From Pyxicephalus adspersus (lineage: Eukaryota > Chordata > Amphibia > Anura > Pyxicephalidae): 64,000 bases of DNA. The notes beneath the pieces were generated by a model. It was not told the DNA's origin and made no database searches. It worked only from the letters and a program-made list of their open reading frames with translations. Below are positions 9,408 to 23,165 of the stretch, piece after piece. How positions within the stretch are numbered: position 1 is the first letter of the stretch; each line of letters begins with the position of its first letter. The DNA lies in contig NC_092862.1 in assembly GCF_032062135.1 (NCBI RefSeq), positions 46,616,437 through 46,680,436 on the forward strand, read 5' to 3'. A program made the position numbers and the translations under genes.

Positions 9408-12400
9408 TCCTATGGAATTCCAACCACTTCAAGCAGACTTAATACTTAAAGAACAAAATCCTGTTTAAAAGTAAGTACCTGGAATGATTAAACTGACTTA
9501 CTTTTACTATTATCTGCAGCCTGAGCCCACTGGACATGTGCTACACTTAGCTCTGCCACTGTGAAGAGATTTTTGTTCTGATGTACAGAGAGAAAGGCTT
9601 GTACCTTGCCTGACTCATAAACTGATCTTTCTACTTTTTTACCAAGCTTTAAAGTATTTTTTCTTCTAGGTTCCTCTCTTCCCTCTTTTTCATCACAATG
9701 TCAGTCATTGAAGGTAAACCCTGCATCTTAATAAATCAAAATACCCTAAAACTGACCTTAAGCATGCACATAGCAACATCACGTGATGGGTTTCATGCTT
9801 TTTTGCACCACCCAATGATGATGTGGCTTCTGATCTTGCACATGCACAGTGCAGAATTGGATACATAGGTCATCTCAGGAGATGGAAAAAACAACAAACA
9901 TGATAGTGGCACAGGACATATTCATTATCAATATTCATAGCTGACTGAAGTAGCAGAAGTTCCTGTGGAGTCTGCACTAGGTGACTAACTATAACACAAG
10001 GCCAACAGGTTCAAGAGTTACTTTAGTGTCCCCAGCCTTAGTCCATGGTTTATGGGCAAACAGATTAGGCAACAAGTCCTTCCTTGGGTCCAAAAACCAA
10101 GGCTCATGATCTGAGAATCAAGACCCTTGTAAAATGATGCCACAAATGGTTACACCTTGCATCTTGACCCAAAACTTTGTCTTTGATTTCGCCTCACTTT
10201 AAAGAGATTTCTATTCACTTCCCACTGTGTCTCATTGGCAGAAAAAGTGTAAAAATCCCCCATACATTTATTAAATTTGGAACTCTAACTAATAATTATG
10301 CTCATGATAGCATTTCAGAATATTTCAACAGTGAATGGCAAATAATATAAAAAAAAGAAAAATCCCAGGGTATGAAAATCCTAGAAGTAGAAGCTCAGCC
10401 AGGTATCTACTGGAATATAGTAGAAAATGAGAACAACCTTGATCAGATTTCATATATACATATCAATAAATTATTGCCATTTTGGTGTTTTAGGTATTTT
10501 TTTTTAAGGTTCAAATCACACAGTTGGAGATGTGGACTATTTCTAAATGTGCCTAATGGATACAACAAAGATTATTCTTCGTTTAATTTTTAGTAAAGAT
10601 GTCTGTACCTCTTTCAGATTCACCGTTTTCTTTTTTCACTCCAATAAAAGACTTTTCACAAAAGGAAATGATAGCCATAAGAGTTTTAATCATAACCCTT
10701 GGCATGTAAAATATTATTCTAATCAATTTATATGTATTACTGATTACATGAAACATTAGTCTAGAAAGCCTAAATAGCTTTAAAGGTTATCACAACCTCA
10801 TACGAGTTCATTGTCTATCACATATTACCAGAAAAAATTGAGGGTATGATTTTCAATTACAGCAAAACACTTTTAAGGAATCCAATCACACCCACACAAC
10901 AATAAAAGTGAAGCCATTAACTGATGCCCGATTCCATTCCAAGAACATTAAACAGAATTGTGAAATTTTAGGTCACTGTGACATCCTGTTCAACTTGCCA
11001 GTGGAAATTCTACTTATTTTGCTTTTTTACCTAAAATATTAGCAATATATCTAAAACATATACACCAAATCCAGGCTGTTGCCAATGTAGCTGGGAACGA
11101 AATCATCCCTGATCCCAATAATGGTTGTAATAACTGTAAATCCAAATGCATATAATGTAAGTAAGTTCAGTTATAGCTAAACACCAGGCAGATATAAAAA
11201 TCACATATTCATGCAGCTAAATATTCAGTAAGAACTGTTATAGTATTTGTAAATGCAACTAATGCAGTACACTAGGAGAGGGCAGTCTGTTGCTGCAATG
11301 CACATATATATGCACTAATAGGGAGATTGCCAACATTAGGAGAGAATAGTTAGCAGAATATGTCATGCTCACTACCATGAGTACCTTGTCCACTGAACAT
11401 TCAGCGTAGAATTACAAAACAGACAGACAAAAAAATTCCCTCATGTGAATTCAACCGTACTTGTGTATTCTTGTGGTGAGCAAATACAATTTTTTATTAA
11501 GTGAGGAGAATTTCACCATTCAGAAAAATGTAAATGAGATATAAAAGAAGGTGAAACAAAGTGGGTTTTGGTCATAGCAAGGGGTGAAAAAGGCTTTATA
11601 TAGTCCATGCTGGACCTGTTCCTGTGCATAAATGGCGATAGAGGAGAACATGAAATTTTATAGTGGATAACAAACATAGATCACAGCCATAACCCATACC
11701 TTAATGCTAACCCTAACACAAATACTTGGTATAAGCTATAAGCATCAAGTAAGTTCTGTAATTAATATGTAATCTAATTAATAAAACAAAGCAATAGGTA
11801 ACAAAGTTATTTTTCTTTACCATCGCAACATGTGAAAATTAGAGGTTAATTTTGGATTAATAAAAACAAAGATAAAATTATTTTTTTAAGACTAAATTGT
11901 GCATTTATGCTTACTGTAATATATATGTAAAAAACTGAACATTCTTAGCTTCAATTGTTTTTTTTTTTACAAAATGTTTGTGTATAATATATTCACATTA
12001 AAACCAGATTTGAATCTAGCTATGTATTGGATAAATACATAGATATACAGATATCTTTCCCTAAAAAATACTAATTTGCAGTGTGAAATGTGCTCAACTA
12101 ATTTCTGACCAAAACAATGGAAACATGGAAATTTGTGTTCCAAACATAGTACTATGGTGTGATCCTTTATATAAAACATTGAGACATTTCAACATGATCC
12201 ATGGTATGCAGTATATTTTTCCTGTGTATTGCACTGAATACCTCGCGCCCCTTAACCCAGGGCTGATTCTTTAAATGAAAATGAAAAGGTGAGGAGAGGT
12301 ATTGTGATTTGGTAGGGCTTTAGACAAATCCATGGAGTACTGGCAGCCTTTTCTATCTTTTTTCACAACAGTTTGGTTCTTTCAACAACCAGCTGCCGAA

Positions 12401-14150
12401 ACCTTGCTATTAATAAGGAGCTATTCTGCATGCAAAATCACCTCCTAAAGTTTTTTTATTCTTGCACCTCTATACCAAACACAATCAATCCTTATAATTA
12501 TCACACACTGTTACCTCCCTAGACTCAAGCGTTCCCTAATCCAGTCAAATCTAATACACCATAAACCACATTTTAAAACAAATTTTGTATATTCCCATCG
12601 CCTTCACATTTGACATATTGATGCCTTTGTTAAAAACCCAACCATAAAGAGAACAAAAAGTCAAATTCCCAAAGCAGTTTATGATGATTACCAAAAATTA
12701 TAAGTATTATCTTTGGAAATTAACTTCACAAATTCAAGCTTGACAATGCAATGCAATTCAATGCTTGACTATTCTAGTATTCTAGTCTACTATTCTATAG
12801 CTATTCTACTTCCCACTTCTACTACTACAGGCATTCTATCCACCACTTTGCTTCTATACATTGTTTGTGTTCATTTATGAACTTGATTGCTGTTAGAATT
12901 GTCAATTTTGCTTCTATGCTTTCTATCCTAAATTGTAGCTTAAACTTGGTTTCTGAATTGGCAAGAAATTGATAACATGAGCAATCAAGGCCAATTTTGT
13001 TTTAAGGTGGTTGTTTTTAAACAACTCTAAATCATCTTATTGTTTGATCAATGCTAGATTTGGCTTTTTACTATATTTGCATTTTTCTACAGCAGTCTAA
13101 ATGTTCTGCACAAAAACCCTGTCTATAGAAAAGATTTAGACTAATAGGAGCACTGAGCACGTCTCCCGCTATTATATAATGATAAGCTATTCTAAGAATT
13201 GGGAGCATCATTCATACCCTCTACCAGAATGTGTGCATTCCAAAACAACATCTGTTTTAAACTCCACGATGAATGTTTCTGGCATGGCATGCCCTCGCCT
13301 TCATCATTTTATGATTAAGGGAATGCAAATGAGAGAATTTCCTGATTCAGACTCTCATTAATTATGGATAATTCATAAACATTTCTTCCACTGAAAGGAA
13401 GAAAACATTTTCTTAAAGGACAAAATAATTACAAAAATGAAATCAAATAGAGGGAGGTACATATATATTGACATATATATAAAACAAAGAATGCTATCAA
13501 CCTAATATTGCTGATTTTTAAACTCAGATTATTACATGAAAGATATCATAACTAATAGGACCTAAGGGTTCTCTTTTAACATCAATCTTGTATACATGTT
13601 AAAGTTATTTTTGCAAAAATAATAAACGATTGCTATGTTTAGCATTCAAGCTTTTGTTAATAGTTTGTATTATACATGTACAGCAATACAAATGAACATC
13701 TATGGGACCTCAATTAAATTTTATAAGACATTACCAGATGTCAGACAAAACAACACATATGATAATTGCTCTTCATCATACACATACTGACATCAAAATG
13801 ATCTCTTACAGAGATATCTTTCAGAACACTGGAAAAACGTTATCTAATCAAATCCAAAAAATGCACAGGTAATAGTTAGCCAAGATTCAAAGAACAGGAT
13901 CTGCAAGCAAGCCAACAACAATTTTAACAGGAATCGTCTATTAGTTCCACTGAGATTCAAAAATGCATACCAATTATGTTCATAATTCTAAAGGTGGTCA
14001 GCAGAACTATTTAATAATCCATGATAAGTGTGTAGAGAAATCAGAAATTCCCTCCTTAATATTCACCATATGCACTACTGTCCAAAGGGCGCAGTTCAAG
14101 TTTTTTTAATCCAAATTCATTACAGCAAGTAAGGCAATGTTTTTTAATTC
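9408..14150. other. Intronic stretch, nothing recognised except low complexity
   Basis: AT-rich DNA with many short chance ORFs. The only local structure noted is a degenerate TATTCTA-rich run at about 12768-12838. Confidence 0.45.
12768..12838. repeat. Degenerate TATTCTA-type tandem repeat
   Basis: Units such as ACTATTCTAG, TATTCTAGTCT and ACTATTCTATAG follow one another with variable spacing, giving a small decayed minisatellite-like tract. Confidence 0.5.
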
Positions 14151-14151
14151 T

Positions 14152-14440
14152 ACACACTGATCAGCCAAAACATTAAAACATCTGCCTAATTTTGTGTAGG
14201 TCCCATTGCATTGACAACTGTAAATCATTGTGGTATGGACTCTGAAGGTTTGCTGTGGTATTTGGAACTAAGCCATTAGCATCAGATCCTTTGCCTCCCT
14301 TGTGTCTTTGTAATACCAATGATAATACTTGGTGTATTTTAGCAGTTTTATTGTTTCAGCTAATCAGAACATATACTGCGCATTTTCATAACTTCTGCCT
14401 ACCCAAAAAATGACTGGTGTGAGTTGGCCAGGCATTAGAC
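14152..14440. repeat. Interspersed DNA-repeat fragment (CACTGATCAGCCA-type end)
   Basis: It opens with ACACTGATCAGCCAAAACAT followed by TAAAACATCTGCCTAATTTTG and TGTAGGTCCC. This closely resembles the conserved end of a repeat seen in many fish and amphibian genomes as I remember it. The right boundary is uncertain and there is no ORF. Confidence 0.4.
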
Positions 14441-14929
14441 AAATGATCTCATACGGTACATCAAATTGCTTTACATTCTCTGCATGATACCAGCAAGAAC
14501 AAAAGAAAAATAACTGCCCGCAGTGACCAATCAGATTTCTAGTTACATTAAAAAAAGGATAACATATTGAATTAATATAGCCACGGTTTCTTGGTTTTCA
14601 AAGCAGTATTGCGTTTAAGATATTTCATCCAACAAAGTATGCCATAGGACATTGATGCAACTCTTTTTTCATAGGAAGAAAAAGGCAATTATTGTTTACA
14701 AAATTGAAACATAAATGGTGTTGTACTAAATAAATTAGGGGTACATTTCATTAATAGTTCCACCTTAAAGTGGCCCTGTCACATAACTGAAAACTCTAAA
14801 TAAACCATGTACCAATATATGAGAAAGATGATATTTACCTGTTAGCTGTTAAATTATCTGTATCTCTCTCATTGTTTGTGTGATTATCTGTACTATGCAT
14901 TTTCTGACGCACAGTTCCATGGAAGATAT

Positions 14930-15060
14930 TGGTACTTTATATATCATTCATAATATATATAATAATAACAATAATATATAATATTAAGAAATATATATAA
15001 AAAATAATAAGAAATATAAAATATATAAAATATAATAATATATAATAATAAGAGTAATAG
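14930..15060. repeat. AT-rich low-complexity tract
   Basis: Runs of ATATATAATAATAA and AATATATAAAATA make a simple AT-rich tract. Confidence 0.8.
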
Positions 15061-15483
15061 TTTCTTCTGAAGTGGATAATTTCATTTGTGTCAATTTTCT
15101 ATGGTCACAAGGTAATTAGTGGTTTCTCTTGCCAACCCCTACATCACTACAGAACAGAGTAGTGAGATGGAGATTTATGGAAGTAACCAATTATTGTAGC
15201 AGGGGACACATAAAGTCATAACACATAGATTTTTTGGCTTGAGAAGACTTCAGCTAGGGATTTCTGTTGTGTTGGAGTTGGAGCAGGCAGCAGGAGAGGT
15301 AAGTAATTTTTTTCTTTTTTATCAGGTACATGGCTTATTGTTGGCTATTTTTTCTTTATATAACAGATACACTCTAAAAGTTTAAAACTTGCAAACTTTA
15401 ATTCTGAGCTCAGTGGTCAGTTTGGGTCCAGACAGTGTGAGTTCTTCAGTATTTTATAATAAATGAAATAAAACTCTACTAAC

Positions 15484-15724
15484 CAGTGCTGCTCTGGATT
15501 GTCCTTACTGTAGTGGTTGTGCGTGGAGGTGATGATGGTCTAAGAATTATACTGTCATCGTCTTGAGAACATCCTTTCTCAATTGCTCGAACATAGCTGT
15601 GGCTTCTCATTCGAAAGCAACCCGGCATTGGAAGATCCAGAGCCTCTACTGCCTGGGATTCTAGTTCACTGAATACAGATTCACAGACAGATTCAAACTG
15701 ACCATTGACTTCCATTTCACTAAC
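15484..15724 (-). CDS. dlgap1: dlgap1 fourth coding exon with the fifth GK-binding repeat
   Basis: This 241-nt exon encodes 80 codons plus one base. It begins VSEMEVNGQFESVCESVF, an acidic segment, continues with LPMPGCF, then the fifth repeat RMRSHSYVRAI, then SPPRTTTTVRTIQSST. The acceptor is TTTTGCAG at 15725-15726. The donor is G|GTTAGT with the intron starting at 15483, phase 1, so a valine codon is split with an exon outside the window. Downstream family features (polyproline PPPVPPR, the dynein light chain region, the C-terminal homology domain and the Shank PDZ ligand) were not found between 1 and 15483. The next exon therefore lies beyond the left edge. Confidence 0.95.
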
Positions 15725-15858
15725 CTGCAAAAATAAAAGGTATACAAAACATTCATATCAGTATCAAGAACACTCATGTTTAAGTGCCTTTAATTTTGTT
15801 TAAGATATGTAAATAGACATAGTCAGAGCAAGGGAACAAAAACAGTGGAACAACTCAC
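15725..15858 (-). other. dlgap1: 134-nt intron between dlgap1 third and fourth coding exons
   Basis: GTGAGT donor and TTTTTGCAG acceptor bound a very short phase-0 intron, compared with about 27 kb and 11 kb for the two other complete introns in the window. I see no repeat in it. Confidence 0.93.
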
Positions 15859-16036
15859 CTGACTGATTGTGCTCATGGCTCTCATGTAGCTCTCATTTCT
15901 AGAGCGGAATTTAGGAGATGTAAGAAGGGTGGATGGGTCTAGGCTGTCCATGCTCCTGTTAATGGAAACTTCACTCACTGCTCTCAAGTAACTGTGACTA
16001 CGGATCTGGAGCTTTGGAGAATGTTCATTTGAAATT
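15859..16036 (-). CDS. dlgap1: dlgap1 third coding exon with two GK-binding repeats
   Basis: This 178-nt exon (one base completing a lysine, then 59 codons) starts ISNEHSPKLQ and ends AMSTISQ. It holds two further SY-centred repeats, IRSHSYLRAV and SRNESYMRAM, joined by a conserved SINRSMDSLDPS segment. The acceptor is TTACAG at 16037-16038 and the donor GTGAGT begins at 15858, phase 0. It follows a 27-kb intron and is only 134 nt from the next exon. In DLGAP proteins the serine of these repeats is a phosphorylation site that controls binding to the GK domain; that is family knowledge, not visible here. No frameshift or stop is present. Confidence 0.96.
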
Positions 16037-16771
16037 CTGTAATGAATAAACAACATTATCAATAAATGTCAAAGACGGGTTGTTTTTTTGCCTGCAGAGA
16101 ATGTTTTTTGAATATTATCTTCACTGCTTTAATATATACTGCTCCTACATAGACAAATTAGTGTCAATACAATTTCGAGAAAATCTTTGCTTGTCCATGA
16201 TTTTATAGATGCCTTTATAGATACCAATACTTCCTATGCAAGAATACAGCATGGTAAAAATACATAATTTACTGAATAAACTATCCTTGTTTTAATCAAA
16301 CAAGGTAACCAAATGTTTCAGGGATGGTAAACCTCCCTGCAGAAGTAGTCTTCTACTACTGCTACCATAACCTCCTGAAAAGTTTTATTGTACATCAACT
16401 GCTTCCTAAAACATGGACAATTCTTTTTTTTTTTTGCTTGTTATGATATTACATTGTAGGTGCAGGATCTTACACCTTTAGACACAGAGCATGTTTACAT
16501 TGGTAGGTTCCTGGACAAGTCTGTTAGGTTCCTATGAGTATGGTTAGTGGGAAAGGATCAGAATTATTATCAAGATTTTACTGCTTTCCTGAGCTCCGTA
16601 TTTATTTATGTCATCAACCAGTGACTCTATGATCGTACTACTAAATGCTTTGTGGAACTGGAAGCTGGGAGATGGAAGTTTGCTAATAACTATGAGTTCA
16701 ATTCAGCAGATAAGGAACTATCTGAAACTAGAGCTGAAACTATTTAAAGATATTTGGTTGCATATAATATA

Positions 16772-17240
16772 CAGGTAGTCCCCGAGTTAAGGACATCCAA
16801 CATATGGATGACTCCTGATACGAACGGGGCTTCCCTGCTCGCTCGTGTGCATGACAAAGGCTTGATGGGGGGCAGGGGGGAGGTTTGCATGTCTTGCAGA
16901 AGAAATCTTTTGCTAAACACAGCTGAGGTTGTGGGTGATCTTAAGAACTGAGCTCTTCTGCAACCTCTTGTAACTCTTTATTGACCAAGACAAACTCTGC
17001 AGTTGTTTCTTTTTGCGTATCAAAGCACAGCTTGCTCCAGCAGTTTAATGAATGTCCAGGCTCCATAAATGTTCTTTTTTTTTGCCTTGTTTTTGATTAC
17101 CTCACAGTGAGGATTTTACACAGTAACTGACACCATGCTATCTAATAATATGTTGAGACAAACATCTGTCCTCATTGGATATATTAAAATGTACCCGTTC
17201 TTACTAGTTCCTATCTCGTATGTAACCCGGAGACTACCTG
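16772..17240. mobile_element. Tc1/mariner/pogo-type non-autonomous element with TA duplication
   Basis: A 469-bp element with terminal inverted repeats CAGGTAGTCCCCGAGTTA on the left and AACCCGGAGACTACCTG on the right. It is flanked by TA at 16770-16771 and 17241-17242, the canonical target duplication of the superfamily. The interior has no transposase similarity; the ORF at 16754-16951 spans the left end and is spurious. The end sequence is most like pogo/Tigger-type elements. Confidence 0.85.
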
Positions 17241-17374
17241 TAGTAGTATAAGGATTGCATTTTTACATGTTTATATTCTACAAATATGGGGGCTAAAATG
17301 TGGGGGTATTTTTTATATTGGGAATTTACTAAAATATTTTCTTTTATCTAAGCAGTAAACCAGATGTAGTTGGG

Positions 17375-17530
17375 TGTTATTAAAACTCTCCAAGACTGGA
17401 GAAGATAGACTACTATGAGAGAACCCAGTGATTCAGCAAATCAGGAATGGATTTCGTATAAAGCACTTGCTATTAGTTGTCAAATATTTTAATGCTGGAC
17501 CAGATGCATTCCAGGTATGCTGGATCTCTT
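17375..17530. mobile_element. Hairpin MITE (family 1), partial copy B
   Basis: Left arm (TTATTAAAACTCTCCAAGAC, then TGGAGAAGATAGACTA) and centre (CTGGACCAGATGCATTCCAG) are present. The right arm stops after GGTATGCTGGATC, so this copy is truncated. Confidence 0.75.
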
Positions 17531-20500
17531 CTGCAATAAAGAATCCACATGCTTGTAATTTTTGCATTTTTATCTTTAGCTCTGTTTTAGGCATGTTTTT
17601 GTTTTGTTCATTTATACACATTTATATACAGATTATGTTAAAGCACATTACAACATAATAGAGTAATCTGTTTAATTACATTTCTAGCAGTCTCTTTTCT
17701 TGGTTATACATTTAGACATTATGAATATAAGTCACAATAGAACAATAATGAAAAGTGTCACCATGAGTTCATATCAAATCAGTGCTAATAGGCAGAAAAC
17801 ACATTATTCTTCCATAAGAATGAACAAGTTGTATAACAATATTTAAAGGCTATTCTTCAAGTGATACTTCTGACCTTTTGGAAAAAAAAGTGTCAAAATA
17901 TAATATTGTTCCCATTTGTCACTCTCTAGAACATGTTCATTTCTGTGAAACATGCAGCTAAGGAATTGTTGCATGGTGCTATTACTTCCTTCCTCGTAAT
18001 GTGTCAGTTGTTACTCTGGGTAATATAGTAGGAAATACATTTAATCTACTGGAGAAAACTGTATTAAAAAAACATCCCCTGCAGGAACTGGTGCCTTTTA
18101 CAAAACACAAGTACACTTAGACTTTTTTCCTAGAACTGAAATAGTCTCATCCACCTTGTTGGCAAAAACAAGCCTAGAAAAGCTGCTCTGATGAAATGAG
18201 TGCCTTCAGGCTGAAATTTTGTTATTTTGGAAAATGTATATGCAGTGTTTTCGAGTCTGGGGGGCTACTAGTGTAAAAACAGAAAATAAAAATACAAATT
18301 TCATTGATGGATGGTTTTAATAACATGCTTTGGGTGGCTGGGAATGGAAAAGATTATTGCTGCTAGTACTAGAAGTAAATGTATCAAAGGTGTGGGCTTT
18401 TAGAAAAATGTTTATTGTGGGCTGCGTACTCATCTGCAAATTTACATTTATGCTTCTGTGTTTATAAAACGTTAACATTTCTATTACGTAGGAAAAGAAA
18501 AAGTACTTGGGAAGATATTTCATGCGAATCAATAATGGTGTTATTTTTTTCCGGATAGGCTCTGTTTTCTCTGTAAAACGGAAGCATTGTGATTTGTGGT
18601 GTGATCCAGCTGTTTGGTTGTTGAATCATCCTGATTTTCTGGGTAAGCTTCTGACAGCTCATACACACATATGCTTTATCCTGATAAGGTCATATCTTAC
18701 TTCAGCAGCACCACCAGATGTATATTCTAGGCAGAGCATCCATTCAAACCATTATGCTTGGCAGAACTGGGAGATTTTACTTACAGGTACACTCCAGTCA
18801 AACATGAAAATTTTGCCTTTAGACTCACTTAAGAGATTGAGCCTCTGGCTGGGTGGCTCTATTTTTATCCTGGCATTTGTTTTGTGCAGTTGACTGCCTT
18901 ATGTGCTAAATCTCAGTGGTTGCCAATATCCTTGTTTATCCTAAATTACCCTGACTCCCACAGTCCGAGAGTGGAGTTCTCTTCCTGGTATTTCTTATAG
19001 AAGAGGATTGTCTATCACAAAACCATAATGCAGGACAGTGAAGTCCCACCCCACTGTTACACACACATGACCTGAAAACATGACTACAATGGATGACATG
19101 AACCTCAAATGAATATTGGATTTTTTAAATGTATCACAACTACAGTATTTTTTTTAGACAGGATGAGCAGTTCATTGGTTGCAGGTTGTAATGTTAAATG
19201 TTTATTGGTAATTCAATCAATTATCACATGTTGATATAAAGTTAGGTTAACAGGCTAATTTCAATAAATAAATACACAGTTTTAAAAGTAGTTACCTTTC
19301 TTGGCAAAAAAAATGTTGCCCTGTGTTGCCCTGACTGCTTGAGAGCTCTATGTCCCAGATTGTCTCTGGGACACCTTTCCTGTGACCGCCTGTAAAAAGG
19401 GTAGTTCATTATACAGAGGAAACTATCAATTCACTATCATCATACCTACCTGTGTTTCACACAGAATTCCTCCAAAGAGGCCCAGTCGTCATTCCACTAC
19501 CACCAGGAATTAATCAAGTACTATTCTAAACTACATATATCGTATTGTATTACTACTCAATAAGCACAGCCTAAGAGACATACCAATTCTATATGGCCCT
19601 ATGAGAAGCCTCTACACAACAACCGTGTTCCATAAGCATTACCCCTGAGGAAGCCAAGCAAAGCAAAACGTGTCGGATATAAGAACTTTAGTAAGCAGAC
19701 ACAGTCAAATACTTTCTATGCAACTATTTTATGTATAGAAATGACATCCGAACCCCATGATGGTTTAATGGGCCATGAATGTAATTATAAAGAAACCATG
19801 TAATTATGTATGAAGATTGTCTTTTTGAATACAAAATTATAAATATATGACTTTCTAGCCAAACAAAAACCCCCTTCTTCTTCTTTTTCTCTAATTTATA
19901 TACATAAACCCTAGTACCCTTTACATAAGAATTTTAGTTAGAATACCAGGGATACAGGAAATATGATATTCCGTTACTGTCAAAGAACTGCAGAATACTA
20001 GACCCTGAAGGCAAAAATGTTCCAAGTATGTATGCCTAAAAGCTGTCTACCTAACAACCTCTCAGATTAAATGTATATATACAATGTGGCGCTAAAACAA
20101 ACACCACCCATAGTGTTTCAACCAAGTAGATGTTAGCCTGGAAATTTGATGTGAGCCACTGGAAATAAAGCAGCTTCTGGTGCATTTTATGAAGAGATGA
20201 CATGATGTAATGATGTGAGAGTAACAAGGACAGGTGGATGTACAAATGCTGATAATTTTAGGTAAAGCTAATGTTTTAATTCAAAATTATTTTTAGTAAC
20301 ATACTTCCATATATCATTTAGGGATACATGATTTTTCCAGGGATTTTAAAAACTCTTTCTCATTACCAATGTTTTAAAGTACAGAAAATGCACATCTTTT
20401 TTGATTTTGATTGATTTGATTTTCTTATGACTGATACAAAGGCCTCTAAAAAACCTTACTTTATAATTAAAATAAATTTAGCTCTGGAGATGATTGTTTT

Positions 20501-23090
20501 TGTAACACTTGGCTATTAGGAGTCTTATTTTGTAAATTGTTCTTTCTTAGAAACACACATTTGACTTAGAATTGCCTATTTATTCAGACCTTTGTCTCAT
20601 TATCCTGTTTTCAGTAAGTCACACTTAAAATAATGTATGCCAGAAAGCCAAAAAAGAATACATGCTAATAGCTTCCCACTGGCAATGACAAGCAATGGTT
20701 TTTGTCTTTGATAAATAGCCTTCTCAGTTTCTAAAAAATGTATTCTCATTAGTGTAAATTAGAGGAAAGTTGTTTTTTTTAGCAATTATTCTGTGAATAC
20801 ATATATATAACAACAACACTCAACAACCTAGATGCCACAATTACTGAGCCACTTACAGATACAAGAAAACATAGATGAAATTTCAGGTTATATCATGCAA
20901 CCATTATATAATGAACAGGGGAAACAAGTTACTGTGATTGTATCATTCCAAGATTTTGTGTAAAAAGGGGAGGTTCACCAGGTCCGCAAAAGCAGTGGTC
21001 AAAATTATACCCTCTGTGCACTTTTTTTCTACACTACTGGCCTGTAAGCTGCAGACAGACAGTGATCTGGGTATGTAAGGATATACTATAGACTTGGTTT
21101 TACCATCCATACAAATAGATAAAATCCTATGTAGTATATTAGCACGGAAGTTACTTTGTTAATCCTAGATGATTTTCTGTTATCAACAGCAGAATTTTAT
21201 AATACAACCCCCCCCCAAAAAAAAAGTTCAATAAAGATCAAGTTTTGGGGTTGGTGTGTATAAGGGAGGTAGTATCTGAGTATTCAGCTGAAGGATCCCA
21301 AATGTTTATCAGACTTACTCACTTTTGCAGATACAAGACTGTTCAAGCAGTTATCTAATCACATTACCCCAGCATTAGTAGTAATACTAATGGTAATTTC
21401 AGATTTCTCCAAGGAAACATCTGCTCAGCATGTGCGGAATGCTAGGTATGCCAGAAGAGAGATGGCTACCACAAAGCCCACCCCAGAGATTGATACAGTT
21501 ATCATTGACTGAACATGCTGGTAGAATAAAGATCTGATCAATTTAAGAAACAAAGTTATAGGGCTGTTGTAATAGTGAAAGCTAAATCAGTTTAAGTAAA
21601 TATTAATTTTACACGAACAATTTAATCAGAGTGATAACACATTTTTATTCAAACTAACTGATGTAGAGAAAAAAAGTTAATTTATTCAAGGTTAAACTTA
21701 AAAATGAAGAAAAAAATTCTGAAGTTATTTTCCCTTAGTCATTGATTCTAGTATTATGATAAGTTTGCTTTGATCGGTGTAAGAGGAGAAAAAATTCCAT
21801 TCTATATAAAAAAACAGTGTGGCTATTATGGCCTTTTTTTACTCATCAGTGAGTGCAAGATGTGCATCATTGTTGGATATGAGTGGAGATCTAATATGAA
21901 ATGAAACATCCCATATTTTGGCTTAATGAATATAAAAGTGTGTTAGACTGTAACTTAAAACTCTTTTGGGGCAATTTAAAAATATGTTAACAAGTAAAAG
22001 CTTCATAACTGTCACAAAAAGAGTTTTAGCTACAAATATAAAAAGTACAACCATTAAGATGAAGCTTACAACAACATCCCTGGACCAGATGGCACCATCC
22101 CAAGAACACTTGAAGGTGGTTAGTGAATAAAAAGAGTAGATACTAATCATGATCATTCAGAAGACAGGAGCTAAGCCAAAAGACCTGGCGGCGCCAGGTG
22201 TTACGCTAATAGAAAAAAAAAAAGCATGAGACAGACAATTAAACAAAGCGCAGTCATCAATAGCTTGAACATTTAGATATGTTCAAAATGTTTAGGCTAT
22301 TTTGTTCAATTACTAAACAGAAAATTTTTTTTTTTTAATATATTACAGGTAGAAAATATTAACTTAGGAAAACTGAAAAGCACTTTCAGTCCATTCTGCA
22401 CAATAATATGGATTAATATTTACTTTAAAGAGTTTGAATATTTCCTATATGGAACACTGGATAAAAACTTCTAGTCACCAGTTCCCTCCCCCCGCCTGCT
22501 TTACTCCCTTAATTGCTATATTATTTAAAAATATTAATCCAAAGGACCAAGATATTTATCTAAAGGCAAGATTAAATGATGCACCAAGGTATTATATTTC
22601 AAATGACAGTCAAGAAAGAAATGATGTAAAGTACTAAAAAAAATCATAGCATCCAATCAGTTTTCAGTTTACTAAATTCATGTCACTAAAATTGAATGCT
22701 GATTGGTTGCAATAACATAATTTACACTACACACAATTGTCTCTTAAAAAGCCTGCTTGAATGGCTATTTGTATTATTTTCTATGTCCAATTTCAACGAA
22801 GGCTACTCTTTCAATCTACTATTTAAGGTCTGCTGCACATTCAATAAAGGTTGCTGGAACAACAGATACAAGGAGGTATTTTTGTTTTTTTAATATAAAA
22901 AAAAACTAGTATTTCCAAAGCAATAATAAAATAACTGCATATTACACAATAAAGTAAATCATAGTAAATCAGGCAAATTTGCAAATACAACCTACTCTCT
23001 TCTCCTACTATTATCACATATCTTGTTATGATAGCCTAACTTCTTAGGTATTTCAGATTGCTCATAGATTTCAACATAAGGTCCCTCTAG
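17531..23090. other. Intronic stretch, mostly without recognisable content
   Basis: It contains a 128-codon ORF (18507-18893 plus) with no family signature and a small repeat motif at 19641-19678. Otherwise it is AT-rich DNA in which I recognise nothing. Confidence 0.45.
19641..19678 (+). repeat. Short frog-type repeat motif (CCCCTGAGGAAGCC...CGTGTCGG)
   Basis: CCCCTGAGGAAGCC followed by AAAACGTGTCGG recurs in inverted orientation at 23450-23495 with the same order of blocks. This suggests fragments of one interspersed repeat family common in amphibian genomes. Confidence 0.45.
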
Positions 23091-23091
23091 C

Positions 23092-23165
23092 TTAGTGTTT
23101 CTAAAACCAGGGTTTCTCCAGAAGTTGATTTGTGGTTTTTGGAGTTACTCCATCCACATTGGTAT
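23092..23165. repeat. hAT-like family 2 fragment (left end only)
   Basis: TTAGTGTTTCTAAAACCAGG followed by GTTTCTCCAGAAGTTG matches the left end of the element at 5511-5726. The right half is not adjacent. Confidence 0.5.

Larger units (their letters stand above)
1..15483 (-). other. dlgap1: Intron downstream of the fourth dlgap1 coding exon, incomplete at the left edge
   Basis: It begins with a GTTAGT donor at 15483 and extends past position 1 with no acceptor identified. It contains the DIRS-like element at its left end, which lies in the same orientation as the host gene, and several DNA-transposon relics listed separately. Confidence 0.7.

Noticed and set aside
18507..18893. 128-codon plus-strand ORF
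   Set aside because: No recognised domain, borders or composition bias; consistent with chance in a 64-kb AT-rich window.
22186..22202. Short GC palindrome CCTGGCGGCGCCAGG
   Set aside because: Arms of only seven bases; no associated feature, so no significance can be claimed.
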